From positions 95,456 through 115,149 of the forward strand of contig PAUJ01000014.1 in NCBI GenBank assembly GCA_002713705.1: a stretch of 19,694 nucleotides of DNA, in the 5' to 3' direction. Below the pieces are notes generated by a model that saw only the letters and a program-made list of their open reading frames with translations, had not been told where the DNA came from and did not search any database. Origin of the DNA: Flavobacteriaceae bacterium. Lineage in GTDB: Bacteria > Bacteroidota > Bacteroidia > Flavobacteriales > Flavobacteriaceae. Made by a program: the position numbers and the translations under genes. Positions 6,947 to 15,701 of the stretch are shown in pieces (the stretch's first letter is position 1; every line of letters starts with the position of its first letter).

Positions 6947-8644
6947 ATGAAAAATAACTATCTTGTAGGAAATATTTCTTTAAATATGCATATTAAATAT
7001 TTGAACGTCCTTATTTTTTTATTTTTAGGAATATTCACGAGTGTTTATTCACAGAATGAAAGCTGGTTTTATATCAGAGCAAAAACTGAACTTTTTACAC
7101 CTAAATTTGAAAGAATAAACGATTTATTAGTTTATCGGGGAGCGGATCAAAATTTAAAAAATATATTATCTTCTTATTCCATTTCAGAATTTAAAAAAAC
7201 ATATAAAAATGCTAATAAAAATAGTCTTAAGAGAACTTTTTTTGTTGTTGTAAATGACGAACAATTATTAAATGATTTATTATTGAACTCCTCAGAATAT
7301 TTCGATTTTGGTGAGATTATTAAAGATGAAGATAAAAAAATATTTGAACCTAATGATTATGGTTTAACTAGTACCATTTCAGAAAATAAAGGGTTAGAAG
7401 TGAATTTAGATTATTTTGATTTTTTAGGCGTACCACAAGCTTGGTATTATACAACGGGGTCTAAAGATATAATTATTGGCTTATCAGATGGAGAAGTTGA
7501 AATTACGGACAGTGATTTTTCAGATAAAACCACAATTATTAAAAAATCTACAAAATCTAATGGTCATGGATCTGGAGTGGCATCAATTGCTGCAGGTCAA
7601 GGAGATAATGAATATGGTGTTCCAGGTGTTTGTTATGATTGTAGTATTTATACAACTACTTATAATCAGCATAAAACGTTGGCACAACTTAAAGAATTAT
7701 CTGAAATGGGTGTCAAGGTTATCAATTGTAGTTGGGCTACAACTACATCTTATCAAACTGCTCAAGATGCCATTGATGAAATGTTTGAAGATGGCACAAT
7801 TATAGTTGCTGCAGCTGGTAATCAAGATTGGGGAAAAAGTAAAGGGAAAGTTTTGTATTATCCATCCTCCTATCAAAACGTCATTTCTGTTTCTTCAGTG
7901 ATGCATCGCTATCGTAGCGTTGAAGAAAATACGATGATCAGTGAAAAAGGAAATCCATTTGCAGCGAATATTAAAAATTATGTGGGAAGAACCATTGGTT
8001 TTAAAGACAATGATATTTCTAAAAAACACCATATTTGGCCAGTATCAATAACAACCTTAAATACTGAAGTTGATTTGTTAGCACCTTCAGTTGATCTTTT
8101 TCGGTATTCTCAATTTGCAACATTTGGAAAGGAAATGTATACTTTGGAAGCTTCTTCTTCTACAGCGCCCTTTGTAACAGGTACCATTGGTTTAATGCTT
8201 TCATTAAATCCTTGTTTGCCTATTGATGAGGTGGAAACAATATTGAAATTCTCAGCGACTAATATAGACCATATTGAAGCTAATCAACCTTATAAAGGAA
8301 ATTATGGAGCTGGGTCTTTGCATACTGGACGGGCTGTAAAAATGGTTTACGATTTGTATACAGCATCTGAAACGGCTATCATTGAAAATCAAAAATTTTC
8401 AAGATGGAACTTTAAATTAACTTCTTTGTCTGAAAAGGTTTTAATTCAAAATCAACAATTTTCAGGAGATGTCGTTTTTAAATTAAAAGCGAAAAATAAG
8501 ATTGTGATAGGAGAAAATACCATCATAAAACCGAATAAAAATGGGTCTATAATTTTAAAAATTGACACTACTATTGAAAAACAATGTGATCTGGTTTTAA
8601 GGGAAGACTTTCCAAATAATAAATACTACCATTCAAATAATTAA
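6947..8644 (+). CDS. Secreted subtilisin-like (S8) serine protease
   Basis: A 565-residue S8 protease. A hydrophobic signal peptide (about 17-36, ending VYSQ) suggests export by Sec. A pro-region-like segment follows to about residue 165. Catalytic candidates: D181 in IGLSDGEV (aligning with VAVIDTGV), H207 in GHGSGVAS, S404 in ASSSTAPFVTG (aligning with GTSMAAPHVAG), and oxyanion-hole N292 in AAAGNQDW. All four key residues are present but the surrounding motifs are divergent (DGE for DTG, HGSG for HGTH). An internal ATG at 6986 would start a more typical signal peptide (MHIKYLNVLIFLFLGIF) and may be the true start. The last about 85 residues form a beta-rich tail without a clear T9SS sorting signal. 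It stands alone between the glycan genes and ftsE; its substrate is unknown. Confidence 0.88.
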   Translation: MKNNYLVGNISLNMHIKYLNVLIFLFLGIFTSVYSQNESWFYIRAKTELFTPKFERINDLLVYRGADQNLKNILSSYSISEFKKTYKNANKNSLKRTFFVVVNDEQLLNDLLLNSSEYFDFGEIIKDEDKKIFEPNDYGLTSTISENKGLEVNLDYFDFLGVPQAWYYTTGSKDIIIGLSDGEVEITDSDFSDKTTIIKKSTKSNGHGSGVASIAAGQGDNEYGVPGVCYDCSIYTTTYNQHKTLAQLKELSEMGVKVINCSWATTTSYQTAQDAIDEMFEDGTIIVAAAGNQDWGKSKGKVLYYPSSYQNVISVSSVMHRYRSVEENTMISEKGNPFAANIKNYVGRTIGFKDNDISKKHHIWPVSITTLNTEVDLLAPSVDLFRYSQFATFGKEMYTLEASSSTAPFVTGTIGLMLSLNPCLPIDEVETILKFSATNIDHIEANQPYKGNYGAGSLHTGRAVKMVYDLYTASETAIIENQKFSRWNFKLTSLSEKVLIQNQQFSGDVVFKLKAKNKIVIGENTIIKPNKNGSIILKIDTTIEKQCDLVLREDFPNNKYYHSNN

Positions 8645-8646
8645 TC

Positions 8647-9330
8647 CTAAACCGTTTTCTGAACAACTTCAAATAACTGACTATTTTCACATTTCAGTGT
8701 TTTTGAAGGATACTTTAATAATAAAGCATAATCATGAGTAGCCATTAATATTGTGTTTCCTTGTTTGCTAATTTCTTGGAGAACTTCCATAACTTCTACA
8801 CTGGTTTGTGGATCTAGGTTACCAGTAGGCTCATCTGCTAGAATTAATTCAGGACTATTTAATAAAGCTCTTGCTATCGCAATGCGTTGTTGTTCTCCAC
8901 CAGATAATTGAAATGGAAATTTCGAAGCTTGATTCAACATTCCTACTTTTTCTAAAGCTTCATGGATCCTATTATCCATTTTCTTTTTGTCTTTCCAGCC
9001 AGTAGCTGTTAAAACGAAAATTAAATTATGATGTACCGTTCTGTCGTTTAGTAATTTAAAATCTTGGAAAACAACACCTAATTTTCTTCGTAAAAAAGGG
9101 ATGTCACTTTCCTTTAAAGATGGTAAGTCATAACCGACAATAGCACCTTCTCCTTTTGTTAATGGTAAATCACCATAAAGAGTTTTCATAAAACTACTTT
9201 TCCCAGTTCCTGTTTTCCCTATTAAGTAAACAAATTCTCCTTTGTCTATGGAAATATTTACATCGGATAATATTAAATTATCTCGCTGAAAAATAGAAGC
9301 ATTATGAAGGTGTAAAACAGATTGGGACAT
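8647..9330 (-). CDS. ftsE: FtsE-like cell-division ABC transporter ATP-binding protein
   Basis: A 227-residue ABC ATPase with every motif intact: Walker A GKTGTGKSS (38-46), Q-loop F-Q89-D, signature LSGGEQQR (142-149), Walker B LILADEP (162-168), D-loop NLDPQ, and switch H199. The FVYLIGKTGTGKSSFMKTLYG start and the VVFQDFKLLNDRTVHHNL segment are characteristic of FtsE. With the membrane protein FtsX it controls peptidoglycan hydrolases at the division site. No ftsX lies next to it here; a split ftsE/ftsX arrangement is, from memory, usual in Flavobacteriaceae. It ends 2 bases from the convergent S8 protease gene, and follows the S74-like gene by 29 bases on the same strand, so the two may share a transcript. 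LolD-like ATPases are the main alternative. Confidence 0.85.
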   Translation of the reverse strand: MSQSVLHLHNASIFQRDNLILSDVNISIDKGEFVYLIGKTGTGKSSFMKTLYGDLPLTKGEGAIVGYDLPSLKESDIPFLRRKLGVVFQDFKLLNDRTVHHNLIFVLTATGWKDKKKMDNRIHEALEKVGMLNQASKFPFQLSGGEQQRIAIARALLNSPELILADEPTGNLDPQTSVEVMEVLQEISKQGNTILMATHDYALLLKYPSKTLKCENSQLFEVVQKTV

Positions 9331-9359
9331 GATTTTATAAATTATTTTAAAAGAAAAAA

Positions 9360-9815
9360 TTAATTATCAATCTTAGATTTTAATAAATCAATTTCTTTTT
9401 GTTGTTGAATCGTAAAAAGAGTCAGTTCTTCAATTTTCTCTAACAAAAGTAAGTTCATTTCTTTCAATGATAAGCCATTTTCTTTAATTTCTTGTGCAGA
9501 TGGAATCTTTGGTAAATGATGATTTTTCTTGATATAAGTTTCAATTTCATAAATAGTTGAAAATTCATATGCTGGATTTAAAGCTGAAAATGAATTGTAA
9601 TATTTGTCAAAAACAAAATCAGGTGCAATAGCTCCATTTAAATCTACAACTACTTCTTGTGTATGTATTTTTCCTTTTACCGTTAATAATTCATCTGGTG
9701 TGTTGGTGCCAATACCAATTTTGCCATTTTCACTATAGATGTTTTTTAATCGATTTCTTTGTGCTGTCATGGTAATAGTTAGCGCTAAAAGACAATAAAA
9801 AAGTATATTTTTCAT
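9360..9815 (-). CDS. Small secreted protein with S74-like (tail-fibre/endosialidase chaperone-type) C-terminus
   Basis: A 151-residue protein with a signal peptide (1-18, ending MTAQ), a short IGIGTNTPDELLTVKGKI motif (33-50) and a C-terminal region (about 65-150) of the type found in many Bacteroidota secreted proteins: APDFVFDKYY, an E-I-E-T-Y-I-K-K-N-H-H-L-P-K-I-P-S stretch (90-106), then KEMNLLLLEKIEELTLFTIQQQKEI (118-142), a probable coiled coil. The C-terminus resembles the trimerising intramolecular chaperone domain seen at the end of tail-fibre and large surface proteins. Here it is almost alone, without the long repetitive passenger usually in front. It is probably a periplasmic or surface protein; the function is unknown. 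The gene precedes ftsE by 29 bases. Confidence 0.75.
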   Translation of the reverse strand: MKNILFYCLLALTITMTAQRNRLKNIYSENGKIGIGTNTPDELLTVKGKIHTQEVVVDLNGAIAPDFVFDKYYNSFSALNPAYEFSTIYEIETYIKKNHHLPKIPSAQEIKENGLSLKEMNLLLLEKIEELTLFTIQQQKEIDLLKSKIDN

Positions 9816-10083
9816 AAGAATTGTATTGAATTTATTTTATTGGTTTAAAAATAAGTAATTTATTTTAGAACATGGCTTTAGTAAAATTTTAGATGCCAAA
9901 AACATACTTATCCTATTTTTGCTTCGTTATAAGTTATGTTTAGGGTTTTAATTAAATTAAAGTCATGTTGATGGACGAATAGTTCTATCTTAATAAATCT
10001 TGAATAATTTATTTTTAATACTTTTTTTTAAGCTTCTTACGTTGATAAAATTATATATTTATATTTCCAAAAAATAAAATTTA
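9816..10083. other. 268-bp divergent intergenic region with inverted repeat
   Basis: No gene is seen. The region separates the minus-strand S74-like gene from the plus-strand TPR gene. It contains an imperfect inverted repeat, AAACATACTTAT (9900-9911) against ATAAGTTATGTTT (9929-9941), with one unpaired T. The 17-base loop contains a TATTTTTG box. A T-run and a TATATTTC box lie closer to the TPR start. These are the likely control elements of both flanking genes; none is proven. Confidence 0.5.
9914..9921 (+). promoter_or_regulatory. Putative -7 promoter element (TAnnTTTG) upstream of the TPR gene
   Basis: TATTTTTG matches the Bacteroidota -7 consensus exactly and lies on the strand reading toward the TPR gene. 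It sits in the loop of the 9900-9941 inverted repeat and would give a leader of about 155 nt before the ATG at 10084. No good -33 TTTG is seen. A weaker TATATTTC at 10060-10067, 7 of 8 matches and 17 bases from the ATG, is an alternative. Confidence 0.35.
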
Positions 10084-13000
10084 ATGTTTCAAAAAAAACT
10101 ACTTATCATTTTTATATTTTTCCTTACAATTCATTCATTCTCGCAGCAAACAGAAGTATATACGAATGATTTAGTTGACTTTAATAGTGCTTATGAACTA
10201 TATAGTAATCAACAATATTTAGCTGCTCAAACGTTATTTTTAGAGGTGATTAAAAAACCTACTACTAAAAATATAAAAAGTAATTGTTCTTATTACATCG
10301 CAATTATAGCTATTAAGTTGAATCAACAAAATGCAGATTATTTAATGGAACAATTTGTTGAGGAACATCCAACAAGTATTAAAAGAAATAGTGCTTATAT
10401 CAATGTTGCAGATTATTATTTTGGAAACAGCAAATTCTCACAAGCAAGGAAATGGTACGATAAAGTCGATGAATTTAGTTTGAGTGTTAAAGAAAAAGAA
10501 AAATTTTATTTTAATAATGCTTATGCCTTTTTTAAAACTAAACAAAACGCAGAGGCTAAAAAATATTTTAATAGGTTAAGTACCTCTGAGAAATATGGTT
10601 CCCAAGCAAAGTATTATTTAGGTTATATAGCCTATGAAGGAGATCAATATGAGGAAGCTAGCGATTTATTTGAAGCGGTAAAAGACGAAAAGCGGTATGC
10701 TAAAGACATGTCGTATTATCAAGCTGATATGAATTTTAAGTTGGCTAAGTTTCAAGAAGCAATTAAATTAGGATTAGAACAATACGATCGATCTAGTCCT
10801 AGAGAAAAAAGTGAGTTATCTAAAATAATTGGAGAGAGTTATTTTAATCTTGAGAATTATAAAGAAGCAGTTTTGTATTTACAGTCATACAAAGGAAAAA
10901 AAGGAAAATGGAACAATACAGATTATTATCAATTGGGTTATGCTTATTACAAACAGCGTAATTACCAAATGGCAATCAATGAATTTAATAAAATTATAGA
11001 TGGAAAAAATGCAGTTGCTCAAAATGCGTTTTACCATTTAGCAGATTCTTATATAAAGTTAGATCAAAAACAACAAGCTTTAAATGCATTTAAAAGTGCA
11101 TCAGAAATGGACTTTAGTCCAGAAATTAAAGAAGATTCTTGGCTTAACTATGCGAAATTGAGTTATCAAATTGGTAACAGTTATCAAAGTGCGCCAAAAG
11201 TATTATTGTCATTTATGGAAGTTTATCCTTATAATGAAAATAATATAGAACTAAATGATTTATTAATCGACTCCTATATTACTTCTAAAGATTATCAATC
11301 TGCTTTAGATTTATTAGTGAATAATAAATCGTTTGAAAACAAATTAGCATATCAAAAGGTGACATTTTTTAGAGGTCTAGAATTATATTCTGAAGGGAAC
11401 TATCGAGATGGAATAGAACTATTTAATAAATCTTTATCGGAACCCAGAGATGCTATTTTTACTGCTAGAGCTACTTTCTGGAAAGCAGAATGTGATTATC
11501 AACTTTCAAATTTTGAGCAGTCCTTAATAGGTTACAAACAATTTCTACAGTTGCCAAATTCAAATAAAACTCCCGAAAAAAGTAATTTAGACTATAACTT
11601 AGCTTACAATTATTTTAAGCTAAAAAACTATGCAGAAGCAATAAAAAGTTTTAATACATACGTTTCTAAAAATGTAATAGCACTTTCACAAAAGAAAGAT
11701 GCCTATATAAGATTGGGTGATAGTTATTTTGTTACAAGTGCTTACTGGCCTGCGCTAGAAAATTATAACAATGCTATTGAGGCTGGAGCTTTAGATCAAG
11801 ATTATGCTCATTTTCAAAAAGCGATCAGTTATGGGTTTATTGATAGAATTGCTCAAAAAATTGAAGAATTAAAAAATTTTCCAAACAAATTTCCAAAATC
11901 GATGTATCGAGATGATGCTTTTTATGAATTAGGGAACGCCTATGTCTCCCAGGAGAATTATAAGGATGCAATGATTGCCTATAATAAGTTAATCCGCGAT
12001 TTGCCTAATAGTAGTTATGTACCTAAAACATTGCTTAAAAAAGCCTTGATTTTAGAAAATACAGGAAAAAGTAATGAAGCATTAACCATTTTTAAAAGAG
12101 TAGCGAATGATTTTCCTTCTTCAGAAGAAGCAGTTCAAGCAGTTACCTCTGCTAAAATTATTTATATAGACCAAGGACGTGTAAACGATTATGCAGCATG
12201 GATTAGTAGATTAGATTTTGTTGATATTGAAAATTCTGAGATTGATGATGCTACTTTTCAAGCAGCTGAAAATCCTTATTTAGAAAATAAACCTAGTCAA
12301 GCAATTAGTCGATTTGAAGATTATATAAATCAATTTCCAAACGGAAAACACATATTAAAAACTCATTTTTATTTAGCACAATTATTTTTTTCAGATGAAA
12401 AAATGGAAGATGCCATTGTACATTATCAGTTTGTAGTTGATAAAGATCGTAATGATTTTACTGAACAGGCATTGGCTAGAATCTCACAATTATATTTAGA
12501 GCAAAAAGATTATAAAATTTCACTACCATATTTAATAAGACTTGAAACGGAAGCTGATTTTCCTCAAAATATTATTTTTGCTCAGTCCAATGCAATGAAA
12601 GCTAGTTATGAATTGGAAAAATATCATGAAGCAGTAATTTTTGCTGATAAAGTATTACAAAACGAAAAGATAGGAAATTCAGTTAAAAGTGATGCTCAAT
12701 TTATTATCGCTCGATCAGCAATGAAAACGGATGACGAAAACAAAGCAAAAGATGCATATGCAGAAGTGTTAAAAATAGCAACAGGAAAATTAGCCGCAGA
12801 AGCTTTATACTATGATGCATATTTTAAAAACAAATCCGGACAGTTTAAAGCTTCCAACGAAACCATACAACTACTAGCAAAAGAATATGCAGGATATAAA
12901 TATTTTGGTGCTAAAGGCTTGGTGTTAATGGCTAAGAATTTCTACCAGTTAAATGATGCTTTTCAAGCAACTTATATTTTAGAAAGTGTAATTAAAAATT

Positions 13001-13107
13001 TTGAAGATTATCCAGACATTATTGATGAAGCAACATCTGAATTATCCATAGTAAAAAGTGAACAAGCCAAAACCAATGACTCTATTGAGTTAGAAGAAAA
13101 AAACTAA
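10084..13107 (+). CDS. Large periplasmic tetratricopeptide-repeat protein
   Basis: A 1007-residue protein with a signal peptide (1-20, ending FSQ) and TPR-type helical repeats along almost its full length. Clear repeats include YYLGYIAYEGDQYEEASDLF (177-196), YYQLGYAYYKQRNYQMAINEF (281-301), FYHLADSYIKLDQKQQALNAF (316-336), YNLAYNYFKLKNYAEAIKSF (504-523), YIRLGDSYFVTSAYWPALENY (541-561) and FYELGNAYVSQENYKDAMIAY (613-633). Several repeats are followed by short FPxS-type linkers, as in YbgF/BamD-like periplasmic TPR proteins. No enzymatic domain is seen, so it is most likely a scaffold or adaptor in the periplasm. The gene is followed closely by an outer-membrane barrel gene on the same strand; the pairing suggests that it serves that barrel. 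The exact role is unknown. Confidence 0.85.
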   Translation: MFQKKLLIIFIFFLTIHSFSQQTEVYTNDLVDFNSAYELYSNQQYLAAQTLFLEVIKKPTTKNIKSNCSYYIAIIAIKLNQQNADYLMEQFVEEHPTSIKRNSAYINVADYYFGNSKFSQARKWYDKVDEFSLSVKEKEKFYFNNAYAFFKTKQNAEAKKYFNRLSTSEKYGSQAKYYLGYIAYEGDQYEEASDLFEAVKDEKRYAKDMSYYQADMNFKLAKFQEAIKLGLEQYDRSSPREKSELSKIIGESYFNLENYKEAVLYLQSYKGKKGKWNNTDYYQLGYAYYKQRNYQMAINEFNKIIDGKNAVAQNAFYHLADSYIKLDQKQQALNAFKSASEMDFSPEIKEDSWLNYAKLSYQIGNSYQSAPKVLLSFMEVYPYNENNIELNDLLIDSYITSKDYQSALDLLVNNKSFENKLAYQKVTFFRGLELYSEGNYRDGIELFNKSLSEPRDAIFTARATFWKAECDYQLSNFEQSLIGYKQFLQLPNSNKTPEKSNLDYNLAYNYFKLKNYAEAIKSFNTYVSKNVIALSQKKDAYIRLGDSYFVTSAYWPALENYNNAIEAGALDQDYAHFQKAISYGFIDRIAQKIEELKNFPNKFPKSMYRDDAFYELGNAYVSQENYKDAMIAYNKLIRDLPNSSYVPKTLLKKALILENTGKSNEALTIFKRVANDFPSSEEAVQAVTSAKIIYIDQGRVNDYAAWISRLDFVDIENSEIDDATFQAAENPYLENKPSQAISRFEDYINQFPNGKHILKTHFYLAQLFFSDEKMEDAIVHYQFVVDKDRNDFTEQALARISQLYLEQKDYKISLPYLIRLETEADFPQNIIFAQSNAMKASYELEKYHEAVIFADKVLQNEKIGNSVKSDAQFIIARSAMKTDDENKAKDAYAEVLKIATGKLAAEALYYDAYFKNKSGQFKASNETIQLLAKEYAGYKYFGAKGLVLMAKNFYQLNDAFQATYILESVIKNFEDYPDIIDEATSELSIVKSEQAKTNDSIELEEKN

Positions 13108-13161
13108 TTGATTGTTGTCAAAACAAACTCATTTTACAAATTGAAAAATCAATTCATTAAT

Positions 13162-14901
13162 ATGCTAAATCAAAGCTTAAGAATAAGATTATTAGTTCTA
13201 GGATTACTCATTTTTAGTGTTAATATTATTTCTGCACAAGAAGATGATAATTTGGGTACAGAAGTAGTGAATATTATCAAACCATATAATCCAACCATTT
13301 CAGATGCTTTTAAAGTAAAAGAAAATCCTTTGATAAAGGATTCCATTATGACTAAAAAGAAAGAATTGAACTATACTATTTTTTCAGTTCCTGTTGCATC
13401 TACCTTTGCACCAGCAAAAGGAAAATCAACTTCAATCGAAAAAACAAAACCGCTAATACAATACGATAACTATGCAATTTTAGGAATAGGGAACTACACG
13501 AATATAGTGGCAGAATTCTATAGTAATTTTGAAATTAATAGTACTAATAATATTGGTTTGTCTTTTAAACATAACTCTTCACAAGGTGGTATAAAAAATC
13601 TCCTTTTAGATGATAATTTTCACGATACGCAATTGGAGGGTAATTTTACCAGTAGGCAAAAAAATCTTAATTATGAGATGAGCGCTGGTATTAAAAATCA
13701 ACTTTTTAATTGGTACGGTTTAAATAATTTATACAACACAGCCCCGTCGCAAATTATTAATTCAATAGCCTCTAGACATTCTTATTTTAGTAGTTTTGCC
13801 GAGGGAAGCCTTGTGGTAGAAGATTCATATTTTGAAAAAGGTACTGTTGGTATCAGGTATTTAGGAGATAGTTTTTCATCTTCTGAATTTAATATTAAAG
13901 TAAAACCAGATTTTGGCTTTGATGCAATAGATTTTCCACTTAAAATTGGAGTTGATATAGATTACCTAATTGGAAATTTTGAAAGAAATTATTCAGACAT
14001 ATCCGCTATAAAATATAGTTTTTTAAATGCTGGAATTATTCCTTCTTATGAATATAGAACTGAAGATTTAGTCCTTTCTATAGGTATTGCTGCTTATATG
14101 TCATTAAATGCTGAAAAAAATAAAACTAATTTTTATACATATCCAAAAATTGAAGCATCTTACCGCTTAGTCGATGAATTATTAATTGTTTACGGAGGAA
14201 TTGATGGGGGTCTAGATCAAAACTCTTATTATAATTTTATAGAAGAAAATCCTTTTGTTTCGCCTACCTTGTTTATACAACCAACAAGTAATCTATATAA
14301 TGGTTTCGCAGGCTTAAAAGGAAAACTAACCAATGCTATTGCATATAATATAAGAGCATCTTATTCTAAAGAAGACGATAAAACATTGTTTAATTCTAAT
14401 GTTTACAAGGGACAAGATTTAACTTTAGAAGGATACGAATATGGTAATTCTTTTACCGTTATTTATGATGATATTGAATCTATTTCCTTTTTTGGAGAAT
14501 TGATTTTTGAGGTTTCAACTAATTTTAATTTAGGAATAAATGGAACTTACAATAGCTTTGATACTACATACGAGATAGAAGCTTGGAACCTTCCATCCAT
14601 TCAGGCTACATTATTTACAAGCTTTAATATTACTGAAAAACTCTATGGAGGAGCTTCTTTGTTTTTTGTTGGAGAGCGTAAGGATTTGTTTAGCTCATCT
14701 ATTGGAGGTTTACCAGATAATGTGAAAACTTTAGCTAGTTATTTTGATGCAAATACTCATATTGGATATCGGTTTAATAAACAATTGTCAATCTTTGTTA
14801 GGGGGAGTAATCTTTTTGGAGAAAACTATCAAAAATGGATAAATTATAAGGTGCAAGGAATTCAAGGAATATTAGGTGCTTCTTATAAATTTGACTGGTA
14901 A
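13162..14901 (+). CDS. Outer-membrane beta-barrel protein (annotated as TonB-dependent receptor in relatives)
   Basis: A 579-residue protein from the ATG at 13162, which gives a standard signal peptide (RIRLLVLGLLIFSVNIISAQ). A TTG directly after the upstream stop (13108) extends the frame but adds an unlikely N-terminus. After the signal comes a short conserved-looking segment, LGTEVVNIIKPYNPTISDAFKVKE (31-54), and then alternating amphipathic strands to the end. The C-terminus is GILGASYKFDW, an aromatic-ended last strand as expected for a BAM substrate. Relatives are, from memory, often labelled TonB-dependent receptor, but I see no plug domain and no TonB box, and the length is short for that family. 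It probably forms a complex with the upstream TPR protein. The cargo is unknown. Confidence 0.75.
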   Translation: MLNQSLRIRLLVLGLLIFSVNIISAQEDDNLGTEVVNIIKPYNPTISDAFKVKENPLIKDSIMTKKKELNYTIFSVPVASTFAPAKGKSTSIEKTKPLIQYDNYAILGIGNYTNIVAEFYSNFEINSTNNIGLSFKHNSSQGGIKNLLLDDNFHDTQLEGNFTSRQKNLNYEMSAGIKNQLFNWYGLNNLYNTAPSQIINSIASRHSYFSSFAEGSLVVEDSYFEKGTVGIRYLGDSFSSSEFNIKVKPDFGFDAIDFPLKIGVDIDYLIGNFERNYSDISAIKYSFLNAGIIPSYEYRTEDLVLSIGIAAYMSLNAEKNKTNFYTYPKIEASYRLVDELLIVYGGIDGGLDQNSYYNFIEENPFVSPTLFIQPTSNLYNGFAGLKGKLTNAIAYNIRASYSKEDDKTLFNSNVYKGQDLTLEGYEYGNSFTVIYDDIESISFFGELIFEVSTNFNLGINGTYNSFDTTYEIEAWNLPSIQATLFTSFNITEKLYGGASLFFVGERKDLFSSSIGGLPDNVKTLASYFDANTHIGYRFNKQLSIFVRGSNLFGENYQKWINYKVQGIQGILGASYKFDW

Positions 14902-14930
14902 GGCTAAAAGCCTATTTATTCTTTATTTTA
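14901..14930 (+). terminator. Possible bidirectional transcription terminator
   Basis: AGGCT-AAA-AGCCT (14901-14913) forms a 5-bp stem with a 3-base loop, directly after the barrel gene stop, followed by a T-rich stretch (14915-14929). It fills the 10-bp gap between two convergent genes. The stem is short, so terminator strength is uncertain. Confidence 0.4.
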
Positions 14931-15643
14931 ATGATTTTTAACTTATCTAATACGCACATAATTGAATACGTAATGTCAATTTCATGCCAACGTACTCCAC
15001 CGAAATTTGCACGACTTCCGTGTTTATGATGATTGTTATGATAACCTTCACCCATCATTAAAAAATCGAAAGGGAATAAATTTTTAGAGGTATCATTTAC
15101 TTTAAAATTCACATAACCATACACATGCGCAAACCAATTAATAATCATACCATGTATAGGAGCCATTAAAAAAACAATTGGTAAAAATAACCATTGCCAC
15201 CAGGCATCGGCAAAAAAATAAAAGAATAATACGTAAGCTCCTCCCCAAGCAATTCTTGAAAAGATTGAACTTGCAAAATTATCAAAGACTTCCCATTGTG
15301 GAACGTTTTTAGTGAATTTTTCAGCTATTATTATTCTTTTTTTATTAATATCTTGGTAGATGTTTTTAGTTCTCCACATCATTGCTAAAGGATTTTTATC
15401 AAATTTTGGAGAGTGAGGGTCTTCCTTAGTATCTGTATATGCATGGTGCATTCTATGCATAATACCATACCCATAAGCACTTAAATAATTGGAGCCTTGA
15501 GTAAGCCATGTAAATATGAAACAAATTTTTTCCAACAATGGCGACATTGTAAATGTTTGGTGTGCAGCATAACGATGAAGAAAAAAGGTTTGAAAGAACA
15601 AACCTGAATACCAAAGGAATATCATAAAAATTAAAATGGTCAT
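14912..15643 (-). CDS. Membrane fatty acid desaturase (acyl-CoA/acyl-lipid delta-9 type)
   Basis: A 243-residue integral membrane di-iron desaturase. All histidine boxes are present: H23-R-Y-A-A-H28, H63-R-M-H66-H67 and H202-N-N-H205-H206. N169-W-F-A-H173 matches the N-x-x-x-H ligand pair of the stearoyl-CoA desaturase structure. Hydrophobic segments lie at about 1-20, 38-60 and 132-172. It would introduce a cis double bond into fatty acyl chains and so adjust membrane fluidity; the electron donor is not encoded here. At 243 residues it is shorter than the eukaryotic enzymes but normal for Bacteroidota members. The gene lies 58 bases downstream of a Crp/Fnr regulator on the same strand, which may control it. 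Confidence 0.9.
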   Translation of the reverse strand: MTILIFMIFLWYSGLFFQTFFLHRYAAHQTFTMSPLLEKICFIFTWLTQGSNYLSAYGYGIMHRMHHAYTDTKEDPHSPKFDKNPLAMMWRTKNIYQDINKKRIIIAEKFTKNVPQWEVFDNFASSIFSRIAWGGAYVLFFYFFADAWWQWLFLPIVFLMAPIHGMIINWFAHVYGYVNFKVNDTSKNLFPFDFLMMGEGYHNNHHKHGSRANFGGVRWHEIDITYSIMCVLDKLKIIKIKNK

Positions 15644-15701
15644 ATAGATTATCTTTTTAACAAATTTCGATAATTATAATAAGATATGAAATGAACCTAT
15701 G

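Noticed and set aside
7476..7805. 109-residue plus-strand open frame
   Set aside because: It is an alternative frame inside the S8 protease, across its catalytic Asp and His motifs, which are clearly coded in the other frame.
8480..8644. Type IX secretion C-terminal sorting domain on the S8 protease
   Set aside because: The tail is beta-rich, but I cannot find the conserved terminal motifs of the known T9SS sorting domains.
13108..13161. TTG start extending the barrel protein to the stop of the TPR gene
   Set aside because: It would put 18 polar residues before a standard signal peptide that begins at the ATG at 13162.
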